Positions 12,423 to 24,400 of a stretch of 64,000 bases of DNA are shown here, one piece after another. The position numbers and the translations under genes are program-made. Each line of letters opens with the position of its first letter. The first letter of the stretch is position 1. Below the pieces are notes generated by a model that saw nothing but the letters and a program-made list of their open reading frames with translations, was not told where the DNA came from and did no database searches. This DNA comes from Prostheceraeus crozeri. Lineage: Eukaryota > Platyhelminthes > Polycladida > Euryleptidae. The stretch covers positions 1-64,000 of the forward strand of contig CAJQUW010001161.1 of NCBI GenBank assembly GCA_907163375.1, given 5' to 3'.

Positions 12423-13635
12423 TCATTGGACAATGGAAACCCAGTGAAAATTCAATGATTATTATTAATTACAATATTTAAAATGGGACTGTCTTAAAGA
12501 GCTGATCTTCTTCTTTCAGATGATATAAATATTAGTGGGTGTATTTGAATGTATCTAATCGAAAATCCGTGTTGAACTGAGAGTACTGCAACTTTGGACA
12601 TGCTTTTTTGGTCTTTTTTCGGCAAAAAACGGCAACTTGTGAAGAAGGTCTTGGCTTTGTGACTTTTTAAAAACCATGCCATAATAGATGAGATCTTTAC
12701 GGTTCGATTAAAAAAAACTATTGAAATCGGTTGATATGATATTGATATGGATTTTACAAATCAAAGACACATTTTCGTCAAATGTTGTGGATTAAATTGG
12801 ATTTACCCTGATATGTCAACCAGTGATTTGTATGGCTGTAGCAGTGGCGAGTAATAAGTACTGCACAGAATGGCGAGTAAAAGGAGAGCCGGCACGAGTC
12901 GAAGGAGAAATTATTGGTCAGGAGAAAATGTTCATCGGGATAATTAAGGATAACCTATGAATAGTAATAAGTTCTAATAGCTACACCTGGCATGAAAATA
13001 GGCTAGAATATAGGCCTCAATACTTTGAAGTAACTAATAACGTAGGTAGGCCTACAAGATGGGAAAATGCAGGTCCTCTTAGAATACAGTATATTATAAT
13101 GCGTAATAATATAGTAGTGAATAACGGGACTTCGAAGTCATCCATTACCAACGCGAGCAATTGATTAGGTTGATTGGGTTAGGAGCTGATTAGGTTTGCT
13201 ATTAGAATTTCCAGAAGCAGTTGTGACTCCAATTGGTAGTAATGTCGGTCATGGTGCTAGTGTAAACCCACTACGAACAGATTTCGGAACGAGGCATGAA
13301 AGTCGAGATATTTATTCGACCAGTCATATGAAATGACCTCATTTGTTTGAATTCATGCAGTCAGTAGAAGCAAACTGGCCCTTTTGATTGTAGCATATGG
13401 AAAGATTACTCTAACAGGGTTCACAAAAGTGATATGTATGGAATGGAAATCATTATCTTGATCAAATGAATGTTTCATATAACCCCATGCTGATATTCTG
13501 CTCCTGGGACCGATGCATCTTTTCCCAGTGGGAAGCTTTTGGGGAAACTACAACCAGATTGAGCAACATCGGAAGTCGGTAAACTTAAGTCGAAAGTAGA
13601 ATAGGGCTCCCACAAGACTTCACCCTCCGGTGCTA
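12423..13635. other. Unique AT-rich core sequence, no gene recognised
   Basis: Mixed AT-rich DNA. Short minus-strand frames (12494-12682 and 13475-13759) show no motif that I recognise. The second one runs through the end of the hAT-type insertion, so it is not an intact exon. I saw no tRNA or promoter signal. Confidence 0.45.
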
Positions 13636-13643
13636 CAGGGAAG

Positions 13644-14379
13644 CAGGGCTCCAACTCCATAAATTTCGAAAATTTGCGCACCTTTCCATGGATAAAATTC
13701 GAAATTCTTGTGCGTAGACCCCCTGTGACGCCATCTTTGTGATTATTTAATTGCTTCAAGTTGTTATCTTATTGCATTTCTAAAATATCAATGTAGACCA
13801 AAGTCAATCAATATTTCATGTGATAGTTATCTAAGAGTTAAATAGGACATCTGTAATTTAGACATGAGGCCCCAATTGTAGTAATGTGTGTAACTAACTG
13901 TAGGGCCTATTCAAGCATGTAATTTATCGATACTTACTAGCTACAAGTGTTGTACCCAGTAATAGTTTTTCAAAAACAAAGGAAAAGTCATGCTTATGAA
14001 ATCTTTATAAAGGTATTCAAACAGATGCAAGTGTAGTCGCAATTATGCAGTTTTGCGGAATACTATCGTGGGATTCTGTAAATCTCTATTAATGATGATA
14101 TCGAGGATGAAATTAAAATGAAATTGTTTTGGAAATGATATGACTTTGTAAATAAAAACGTTCGAGACAGTTGATGGTTAGACGCTTATATTTCAAACTT
14201 AAGTAAACATAGCATAATTATGACGTTTGCTTTGCATGTTTACTAAAACTCAATAAGCATTTTGATTTATTCGGAATGATCAGTTGATATTATGTTTTGA
14301 ACCGTTAAGAAAATCTTTGAATTTGAAAATTGTGAAATTCGCACAGCTGCGCAAAATTTGCGCAGGAGTGGGAGCCCTG
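13644..14379. mobile_element. Non-autonomous hAT-type MITE (736 bp)
   Basis: The left end reads CAGGGCTCCAACTCC (13644-13658). The right end, read on the minus strand from 14379, is CAGGGCTCCCACTCC, matching at 14 of 15 positions. The element is flanked by a perfect 8-bp direct repeat, CAGGGAAG, at 13636-13643 and 14380-14387. Terminal CAG-type inverted repeats with 8-bp target duplications are the hallmark of the hAT superfamily. Both ends carry a subterminal AATTTGCGCA; at the right it lies in the near-palindrome TGCGCAAAATTTGCGCA (14348-14364), a plausible transposase-binding site. The interior is AT-rich with no transposase. The perfect duplication suggests a fairly recent insertion. Confidence 0.88.
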
Positions 14380-14387
14380 CAGGGAAG

Positions 14388-16738
14388 CCATATACTGATC
14401 TACATGCTCCATAATAAATCCAACTGACCCATCTTATACACTAGACCCCGATTTGCTAAGCTCCTTGATAATAATCACTAGTTTTGATTTCGACGTCCCA
14501 TCAACGGAATAACTTACCGCAGATTACAATATATTGGCGGCTACCATGCTATTGTCTCGCAGCGAAGGCTCGCTTCAATAGGAATGAAAAGCAACGTCTT
14601 TCGAAGAAGAATGTGTATCAAGCATAATCAAGAAAAATCACATGTCAAACAGGATATAATAAGAAAATGTTTGTCGGGGACAGAAAAATCAAATATGGAA
14701 GCGGACCACCAAAACTTGCTTAAAAGGAAATCTCCATCTTTCCCCTCTCAGCACCAACCTCGTGGTGCATAGAAAATAACAATTTCAAACTCTCCATTCC
14801 ATGTGATTAAAAACGTTGATTCCGAATTGCCATAACTACATTACACGATCACATAATAACCTATCTGTCGGACGTACTAGGTAATTGTAGCATTCTTCTG
14901 ATGTATGGCCTAGCCCATTCGGTGGAGTAGGATAGAAATAGATAATCCCGAATATACCCGTCTACCGGTCAATGACCACACCATCCGTCAAGATCGACAA
15001 CCAACAAGACCGGTCGTACTACTTGACCGTGGAATCAAAAGGATGCGGTTGTCAACGAATTTCACTAACTCAGAAGAACAGTTCCAGTTTCAACTTCACA
15101 TGTTGGTTGATAAAGATTCCGTTCGAGAAAAGATGTCTGCACCACATACTCGTGCAAAAAGCCATTCAGACTTTCAACATACTCCTAACATTGAAGTACA
15201 TAATATACGAAATTCGTATTCACTTCTGATATCACAGCGCATATCAACAACATGCACAGGCTGAATTCTGAATCAAAAGCCCTGCGCTTTAACCACATAT
15301 AATAAATATATAAAGATCAACACCTTAACAACAGTTACAACAACTCTGGAGAGTTTTGTAATTTAAGTTAATTCACAACCAAGAATTCAATGATAAGTAT
15401 GAGGACAAAGAAATGTTAGAACTTGAGCAAGGTTCTGGCTCAACATCAATGCGCTTTCCGGAAAATTCAAAATTACCATCTCCCTCCTACTCCACAGAAT
15501 TCGTACCAGCGATCCATCAAAATGATGCCAAACACCCACTCAATCCTCAAAGTTCGTTTTCAGCTATGAAATACATATCCAGGTTAACCTCTTAGGAGGG
15601 GATGCCAAACGTAATCATGAGTTCCAGTCGTCACGACTGTCGAGAATTTGTCAAGAGGTTTCATGGGGAGGAACTGAAACTTACTAAGACATTATTTCGG
15701 TGATCCGCTTCTGGTATATTGTACAAATTGAAGTTGACAACCCCAGTGTCTCAACATGATGTCACATGATAATACCTAGCAGCATAAAGATCTTAAGTCC
15801 AGCGTAAACAAGCAGGAGGCATCAAGACAAAACAAATCACAAATAATGATCTACTGTGGTGTGACCCATCGAAGTCTCCACACCGACTTATCAGACAAAA
15901 AAGGAAATTCTGGGAGACATGCAATAGACACATTCGACTTCAGGAAGACGAGACCCCTGATGCATCCTGCTTTCGAACAAGAACGTAAAATCGAAAGGAA
16001 ACATGGTCATGAGCATCGTCAGTAGGGTGCTCATTTCCAAATTTTGTTGCTTTCATATATTAACTACTTTTTCAACAGTGACAATGACAGCTCACGGAGT
16101 GCAAGCCTACGAACAAATCACTAATATTATAATATTGACCTTGATTCTTTAATTTTATCTGTGCAAATCTACATTGCACCACGCAACGCCTCTAGCGATG
16201 CTGTGACATTATGGATTAATTACTCACTGTCACAATAAACAAAATCCAACAGCAGCAGCCGTTTGTGACTACAAAGTGACCATTGGACACCTTACTATGT
16301 TTAAAGCACACAGCGACTTGTTGAAGGTACAAGAAGCATTAACCAATGATGAACGCTTACAAGAAACAAATTCGAAGGAATCACTAAGATGGGAAAGGAA
16401 GCTATTGCCTAACAGAACCATCAACCAACAACTCCATCAGTAGAGCGGTCATTCTCTATTATAGGTACGTTTTCCAAAAAGATGGACAGCTTCGCGGCCG
16501 ACAAAATAGAAAAGTACTTGTTAGTGTACAACAAAAATACAGTTTTTCTTCAATGCACGATCTGTCGTTCAACATCATCATGTTGGATATTGGCCTTCTT
16601 GGGAATTGTATTGAAGGTGACACAATGGCACAATTCAATAGGTGAAGTCACATTTAACAAGTACTTAGGCCACAAAAAATTGCTTTCATCATCAACCATC
16701 CCTACAAATTAAAAAAAAATCCCAAAGAAATTGTTTTC
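14388..16738. other. Unique core A sequence, no gene recognised
   Basis: About 2.3 kb without tandem structure. Plus frames at 14584-14772, 14972-15229/15043-15264, 15413-15595 and 16482-16712 are short, have no known motifs and do not connect. At 14545-14505 the minus strand reads an ATG followed about 30 bases later by GGTAAGT, which could be a short first exon with a donor site, but nothing corroborates it. I cannot support a gene here. Confidence 0.45.
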
Positions 16739-18222
16739 AATTCAAGGCCCGACAAGTTTCACAACACACTCAACAAACTGCGCAACAATCAAACACCAAA
16801 CCAACACATGATCAATTGCTTGCCACATCGATGAATCAAACAAAATAAAAATTGCAAAAGTGATTGTTTCACGCCGTTGACCTTTGACGCCCTTCGAAAT
16901 TAAAACTGGCGCTCACTAAAATATATATTCAAGGTCGCACTCAATCACTCGAGTAGAGTCTAAGCCATTTCCAAAATCACGACATGCACATATTGAAGCA
17001 CGTGGAGTCGAAGACACAGAAAAAAATTCACCTCATAGATATAGATGGGACATTTTCGACATTAGAATCAAACCAGCGCTTGCCATGCCCTTTCACGAAA
17101 CGAACAATCAATCACAAGTTATTGATTAACGCCGTTGACCATCAACCATCTTCGAAATCAAACATATATTCAAGGTCGCACACAATCACTTATAAACGAT
17201 GCAACCAACTCAACTCATGATCAATCGTTTGCGGCATCACATGCTAGACCGAACAATCAATCATAAGTTATTGACTCATGCCGTTGACCTTCAACCTTCT
17301 TCGAAATTGAAACTGGCGTTCACTGACAGATATAGACATATATATATATTCAAGGTCGCACTCAATCACTTATAAACGATGCAACCAACTCAACTCATGA
17401 TCAATCAATTGCGACATCACATGCTAGACCGAACAATCAATCATAAGTTATTGACTCATGCCGTTGACCTTCAACCTTCTTCGAAATTGAAACTGGCGTT
17501 CACTGACAGATATAGACATATATATATTCAAGGTCGCACTCAATCACTTATAAACGATGCAACCAACTCAACTCATGATCAATCGTTTGCGGCATCACAT
17601 GCTAGACCGAACAATCAATCATAAGTTATTGACTCATGCCGTTGACCTTCAACTTTCTTCGAAATTGAAACTGGCGTTCACTGACAGATATCTACATATA
17701 TATATTCAAGGTCGCACTCAATCACTTATAAACGATGCAACCAACTCAACTCATGATCAATCGTTTGCGGCATCACATGCTAGACCGAACAATCAATCAT
17801 AAGTTATTGATTAACGCCGTTGACCTTCAACCTTCTTCGAAATCAAACATATGTTCAATGTCGCACTCAATCACTTATAAACGATGCAACCAACTCAACT
17901 CATGATCAATCGTTTGCGGCATCACATGCTAGACCGAACAATCAATCATAAGTTATTGACTCATGCCGTTGACCTTCAACCTTCTTCGAAATTGAAACTG
18001 GCCTTCACTGACAGATATAGACATATATATATATTCAAGGTCGCACTCAATCACTTATAAACGATGCAACCAACTCAACTCATGATCAATCGTTTGCGAC
18101 ATCACATGCTAGACCGAACAATCAATCATAAGTTACTGACTCATGCCGTTGACCTTCAACTTTCTTCGAAATTGAAACTGGCGTTCACTGACAGATATCT
18201 ACAGATATATATTCAAGGTCGC
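16739..18222 (+). repeat. ~178-bp tandem repeat, about eight copies
   Basis: The phrase TTCAAGGTCGCAC marks copies ending near 16931, 17171, 17351, 17529, 17707, 17855, 18034 and 18213. The spacings are 240, 180, 178, 178, 148, 179 and 179 bp. Each unit contains ACTCATGATCAATCG, CATGCTAGACCGAACAATC, CGTTGACCTTCAACC and a (TA)n tract before the marker. The first copies (16739-17171) are clearly diverged and the inner ones nearly identical, as expected from unequal exchange. The 148-bp copy lacks about 30 bp around the TGACAGATAT block. Open frames of about 80 codons (MQPTQLMIN...) repeat with the unit and are not considered genes. Confidence 0.9.
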
Positions 18223-18333
18223 AATCATCTTCCCTCGTAACTGGTGCAGACCATCTATCATAATGGACAAGAGCTGGCAGTGATAGTAATCGTCGGTTTG
18301 TGGAAATTTACATCGGCATTCAATGTGTTATTC
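18223..18333. other. Short unique linker between the 178-bp repeat and right satellite A array
   Basis: About 110 bp of non-repeated sequence that forms the right inner border of core A. Nothing recognised. Confidence 0.5.
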
Positions 18334-21300
18334 AAATGCATGTAGCGTGTTGAAGTGAGGTATTGTCCTGTTCGTTGGGAGGTGTAGTATGTGTGTGTGA
18401 AGTTTGGAGGGAATCGGTTTAGTTTTGCAGGAGCCATGGCCCCGTATAGGTGATTTGACATGCATAGTTGGAAGTAGTTTTGGTGAGTAGTATGTGAAAA
18501 TATTAAAATGCATGTAGCGTGTTGAAGTGAGGTATTGTCCTTTTTGTTGGGAGTAGTAGTATGCGTATGTGAAGTTTGGAGGGGATCGGTTTAGTTTTGT
18601 GGGAGCCATGGCCCGTATAGGTGATTTGACGTGCATAGTTGTAAGTAGTTTTGGTGAGTGGTATGTAAAAATGGTAGAATGCATTTGGAGGGTTGAAGTG
18701 AGGTATTGTCCTGTTTGTTGGGAGGTGTAGTATGCGTGTGTGAAGTTTGGAGCGAATCGGTTTAGTTTTGTGGGAGCCATGGCCCCGTATAGGTGAGTTA
18801 ACATGCATAGTTGTAAGTAGTTTTGGTGAGTAGTATGGAAAAATATTAAAATGCATTTGGAGTGTTGAAGTGAGGTATTGTCCTGTTCATTGGGAGGTGT
18901 AGTATGCGTAAGTGAAGTTTGGAGTGAATCGATTTAGTTTTGTAGGAGCCATGGCCCCGTATATGTGATTTTACGTGCATAGTTGTAAGTAGTTTTGGTG
19001 AGTAGTATGCAAAAATGGTAGAATGCATTTGGAGTGTTGAAGTGAGGTATTGTCCTGTTCGTTGGGAGGTGTAGTAGGTGTGTGTGAAGTTTGGAGGGAA
19101 TCGGTTTAGTTTTGTAGGAGCCATGGCCCCGTATAGGTGATTTTACATGCATAGTTGTAAGTAGTTTTGGTGAGTAGTATGTGAAAATATTAAAATGCAT
19201 GTAGCGTGTTGAAGTGAGGTATTGTCCTGTTCGTTGGGAGGTGTAGTATGTGTGTGTAAAGTTTGGAGTGAATCGGTTTAGTTTTGTGGGAGCCATGGCC
19301 CCGTATAGGTGAGTTTGTGTATGTGTTGATTGGTGGTGCAAGGTAAATTTTGTGGACAGAGTTTTTTGAAGTTCAGCGGAGGCGGAGAGCATGTAGAGTG
19401 TTGGAGTGAGGTATTGTCCTGTTCGTTTGGAGGTTTAGTATGTGTGTGTAAAGTTTGGAGGGAATCAGTTTAGTTTTGTGGGAGCCATAGCCCCGTATAG
19501 GTGATTTTACGTGCATAGTTGTAAGTAGTTTTGGTGAGTAGTATGCAAAAATGGTAGAATGCATTTGGAGTGTTGAAGTGAGGTATTGTCCTGTTTGTTG
19601 GGAGGTGTAGTATGCGTGTGTGAAGTTTGGAGGGAATCGGTTTAGTTTTGTGGGAGCCATGGCCCCGTATAGGTGAGTTAACATGCATAGTTGTAAGTAG
19701 TTTTGGTGAAGAATATGGAAAATATTAAAATGCATTTGGAGTGTTGAAGTGAGGTATTGTCCTGTTCATTGGGAGGTGTAGTATGCGTATGTGAAGTTTG
19801 GAGTGAATCGATTTAGTTTTGTGGGAGCCATGGCCCCGTATAGGTGATTTTACGTACATAGTTGTAAGTAGTTTTAGTGAGTAGTATGTAAAAATGGTAG
19901 AATGCATTTGGAGGGTTGAAGTGAGGTATTGTCCTGTTCGCTGGGAGGTGCAGTATGCGTGTGTGAAGTTTGGAGTGAATCGGTTTAGTTTTGTGGGAGC
20001 CATGGCCCCGTATAGGTGAGTTAACATGCGTAGTTGTAGGTAGTTTTGGTAAGTAGTATGCAAAAATGGTAGAATGCATTTGGAGTGTTGAAGTGAGGTA
20101 TTGTCCTGTTCGTTGGGAGGTGTAGTAGGTGTGTGTGAAGTTTGGAGGGAATCGGTTTAGTTTTGTGGGAGTCATGGCCCCGTATAGGTGATTTTACATG
20201 CATAGTTGTAAGTAGTTTTGGTGAGTAGTATGTGAAAATATTAAAATGCATGTAGCGTGTTGAAGTGAGGTATTGTCCTTTTTGTTGGGAGGTGTAGTAT
20301 GCGTGTGTGAAGTTTGGAGGGAATCGGTTGAGTTTTGTGGGAGCCATGGCCCCGTATAGGTGAGTTTGTGTATGTGTTGATTAGTGGTGCAAGGTAAATT
20401 TTGTGGACAGAGTTTTTTGAAGTTCAGCGGAGGCGGAGAGCATGTAGAGTGTTGAAGTGAGGTATTGTCCTGTTCGTTGGGAGGTTTAGTATGCGTGTGT
20501 GAAGTTTGGAGGGAATCGGTTTAGTTTTGTAGGAGCCATGGCCCCGTATAGGTGATTTTACGTGCATAGTTGTAAGTAGTTTTGGTGAGTAGTATGCAAA
20601 AATGGTAGAATGCATTTGGAGTGTTGAAGTGAGGTATTGTCCTGTTCGTTGGGAGGTGTAGTAGGTGTGTGTGAAGTTTGGAGGGAATCGGTTTAGTTTT
20701 GTGGGAGTCATGGCCCCGTATAGGTGATTTTACATGCATAGTTGTAAGTAGTTTTGGTGAGTAGTATGTGAAAATATTAAAATGCATGTAGCGTGTTGAA
20801 GTGAGGTATTTTCCTTTTTGTTGGGAGGTGTAGTATGCGTGTGTGAAGTTTGGAGGGAATCGGTTGAGTTTTGTGGGAGCCATGGCCCCGTATAGGTGAG
20901 TTTGTGTATGTGTTGATTAGTGGTGCAAGGTAAATTTTGTGGACAGAGTTTTTTGAAGTTCAGCGGAGGCGGAGAGCATGTAGAGTGTTGAAGTGAGGTA
21001 TTGTCCTGTTCGTTGGGAGGTTTAGTATGCGTGTGTGAAGTTTGGAGGGAATCGGTTTAGTTTTGTAGGAGCCATGGCCCCGTATAGGTGATTTTACGTG
21101 CATAGTTGTAAGTAGTTTTGGCGAGTAGTATGCAAAAATGGTAGAATGCATTTGGAGTGTTGAAGTGAGGTATTGTCCTGTTCGTTGGGAGGTGTAGTAT
21201 GTGTGTGTAAAGTTTGGAGTGAATCGGTTTAGTTTTGTGGGAGCCATGGCCCCGTATAGGTGAGTTTGTGTATGTGTTGATTGGTGTTGCAAGGTAAATT

Positions 21301-23620
21301 TTGTGGACAGAGTTTTTTGAAGTTCAGCGGAGGCGGAGAGCATGTAGAGTGTTGAAGTGAGGTATTGTCCTGTTCGTTGGGAGGTGTAGTATGCGTGTGT
21401 GAAGTTTGGAGGGAATCGGTTTAGTTTTGTAGGAGCCATGGCCCCGTATATGTGATTTTACGTGCATAGTTGTAAGTAGTTTTAGTGAGTAGTATGCAAA
21501 AATGGTAGAATGCATTTGGAGTGTTGAAGTGAGGTATTGTCCTGTTCGTTGGGAGGTGTAGTATGCGTGTGTGAAGTTTGGAGGGAATCGGTTTAGTTTT
21601 GTGGGAGCCATGGCCCCGTATAGGTGAGTTTGTGTATGTGTTGATTGGTGGTGCAAGGTAAATTTTGTGGACAGAGTTTTTTGAAGTTCAGCGGAGGCGG
21701 AGAGCATGTAGAGTGTTGAATTGAGGTATTGTCCTGTTCGTTGGGAGGTGTAGTATGTGTGTGTAAAGTTTGGAGTGAATCGGTTTAGTTTTGTGGGAGC
21801 CATGGCCCCGTATAGGTGAGTTTGTGTATGTGTTGATTGGTGTTGCAAGGTAAATTTTGTGGACAGAGTTTTTTGAAGTTCAGCGGAGGCGGAGAGCATG
21901 TAGAGTGTTGAAGTGAGGTATTGTCCTGTTTGTTGGGAGGTTTAGTATGTGTGTGTGAAGTTTGGAGGGAATCAGTTTAGTTTTGTGGGAGCCATAGCCC
22001 CGTATAGGTGATTTTACGTGCATAGTTGTAAGTAGTTTTGGTGAGTAGTATGCAAAAATGGTAGAATGCATTTGGAGTGTTGAAGTGAGGTATTGTCCTG
22101 TTCGTTGGGAGGTGTAGTAGGTGTGTGTGAAGTTTGGAGGGAATCGGTTTAGTTTTGTGGGAGTCATGGCCCCGTATAGGTGATTTTACATGCATAGTTG
22201 TAAGTAGTTTTGGTGAGTAGTATGTGAAAAGATTAAAATGCATGTAGCGTGTTAAAGTGAGGTATTTTCCTTTTTGTTGGGAGGTGTAGTATGCGTGTGT
22301 GAAGTTTGGAGGGAATCGGTTGAGTTTTGTGGGAGCCATGGCCCCGTATAGGTGAGTTTGTGTATGTGTTGATTAGTGGTGCAAGGTAAATTTTGTGGAC
22401 AGAGTTTTTTGAAGTTCAGCGGAGGCGGAGAGCATGTAGAGTGTTGAAGTGAGGTATTGTCCTGTTCGTTGGGAGGTTTAGTATGCGTGTGTGAAGTTTG
22501 GAGGGAATCGGTTTAGTTTTGTAGGAGCCATGGCCCCGTATAGCTGATTTTACGTGCATAGTTGTAAGTAGTTTTGGCGAGTAGTATGCAAAAATGGTAG
22601 AATGCATTTGGAGTGTTGAAGTGAGGTATTGTCCTGTTCGTTGGGAGGTGTAGTATGTGTGTGTAAAGTTTGGAGTGAATCGGTTTAGTTTTGTGGGAGC
22701 CATGGCCCCGTATAGGTGAGTTTGTGTATGTGTTGATTGGTGTTGCAAGGTAAATTTTGTGGACAGAGTTTTTTGAAGTTCAGCGGAGGCGGAGAGCATG
22801 TAGAGTGTTGAAGTGAGGTATTGTCCTGTTCGTTGGGAGGTGTAGTATGTGTGTGAAGTTTGGAGTGAATCGGTTTAGTTTTGTAGGAGCCATGGCCCCG
22901 TATATGTGATTTTACGTGCATAGTTGTAAGTAGTTTTAGTGAGTAGTATGCAAAAATGGTAGAATGCATTTGGAGTGTTGAAGTGAGGTATTGTCCTGTT
23001 CGTTGGGTTGTGTAGTATGTGTATGTGAAGTTTGGAGTGAATCGGTTTAGTTTTGTGGGAGCCATGGCCCCGTATAGGTGATTTTACGTGCATAGTTGTA
23101 AGTAGTTTTAGTGAGTAGTATGTAAAAATGGTAGAATGTATGTGGCGTGTTGAAGTGAGGTATTGTCCTGTTCGTTGGGAGGTGTAGTATGAGTGTGTGA
23201 CGTTTGGAGGGAATCGGTTTAGTTTTGTGGGAGCCATGGCCCCGTATAGGTGATTTTACGTGCATAGTTATAAGTAGTTTTGGTGAGTAGTATGGAAAAA
23301 TATTAAAATGCATTTGGAGTGTTGAAGTGAGGATATTGTCCTGTTTGTTGGGAGGTGTAGTATGAGTGTGTGACGTTTGGAGGGAATCGGTTTAGTTCTG
23401 TGGGAGCCATGGCCCCGTATAGGTGAGTTTGTGTATGTGTTGATTAGTGGTGCAATGTAAATTTTTGTGGACAGAGTTTTTTGAAGTTCAGTGGAGGCGG
23501 AGAGCATGTAGAGTGTTGAAGTGAGGTATTGTCCTGTTCGTTGGGAGGTGTAGTAAGCGTGTGTGAAGTTTGGAGGGAATCGGTTTAGTTTTGTGGGAGG
23601 CATGTCCCCGTATAAGTGAT
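18334..23620 (-). repeat. Satellite A, right array, minus orientation
   Basis: The same satellite as 3968-11310 but inverted, with about 30 monomers. The inverse head GGAGCCATGGCCCCGTATAGG recurs every 172 or 192 bp according to tail type. Variants such as CATGTAGCGTGTTGAAG (near 18510, 19200, 20250, 20790 and 22240) recur at several-hundred-base intervals, again showing higher-order structure. Together with the left array it forms inverted arms around a ~7-kb core. Minus frames of 60-190 codons are repeat by-products. Confidence 0.95.
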
Positions 23621-24400
23621 TTTCGGATATGCTGATAATTTTCATTGGTCGAGGGAGGTTTTTGGGGATTGACATGAGTTATTGGCATCGGGAGAGGTCA
23701 AATGAGGTATTGTCCCGTCCATTAGGACTTGTAGTATATGTGTGTGAAGTTTCGTGCTATATGGTTGAGATTGATGGAAGCCATGGCCTCGTATAGGTTG
23801 TGTTTTTTTAGAATTTTTGTTTAAATAGGATTTGTTTTAAATTGTCGAGAAAGGGCGGTGATATTCAGTCGTTTAATGATGTGTGCTTGGTGGTCACTTC
23901 ATGAGGAACCCGAATATGTGTTTGGTTTTGGGAAATGTTTAATATTAACGGAGCTATGGCACCGTTTATGGTTTAGTAATTTTTTTATGGCATCGTATGT
24001 AGCTTAGCAATTGCTAAACTACATACGATGCCATAAAAAAATTACTAAACCATATACGGTGCCATAGCTCCGTTAATATTAAACATTTCCGAAAACCAAA
24101 CACATATTCGGGTTCCTCATGAAGTGACCAACAAGCACACATCATCAAATTACTGAATATCACTGCCGTTTCTCGACAATTTAAAACAAATCCTATTTAA
24201 ACAAAAATTCTAAAAAAAACACAACCTATACGAGGCCATGGCTTCCATCAATCTCAACCATACAGCACAAAACTTCACACACATATACTACAAGTCCTAA
24301 TGAACGGGACAATACCTCATTTGACCCCTCCCGATGCCAATAACTCATGTCAATCCCAAAAACCTCCCTCGACCAATGAAAATTATCAGCATATCCGAAA
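23620..24400. repeat. Giant palindrome: two satellite A outer tips abutting
   Basis: The centre lies between 24010 and 24011 (TAGCAA/TTGCTA), with no spacer. Arms of about 390 bp match almost base for base: TATGGCATCGTATGTAG on the left answers CTACATACGATGCCATA on the right. The same holds for AATGTTTAATATTAACGG, TCACTTCATGAGGAACCCG and GGGATTGACATGAGTTATTGG, so that satellite A continues outward on both sides. Reading inward from the centre, each arm holds increasingly canonical versions of the satellite head: TACATACGATGCCAT, CATATACGGTGCCATAGC, CTATACGAGGCCATGGC and CTATACGTGGCCATGGC, before the standard form. Confidence 0.92.

Noticed and set aside
14500-14560. Minus-strand first exon with GGTAAGT donor
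   Set aside because: The ATG is followed by only a few codons before TAA, and there is no promoter or partner exon to support it.
16984-17802. Small proteins MQPTQLMIN... repeated three times
   Set aside because: They recur with the 178-bp tandem repeat and shift frame between copies.
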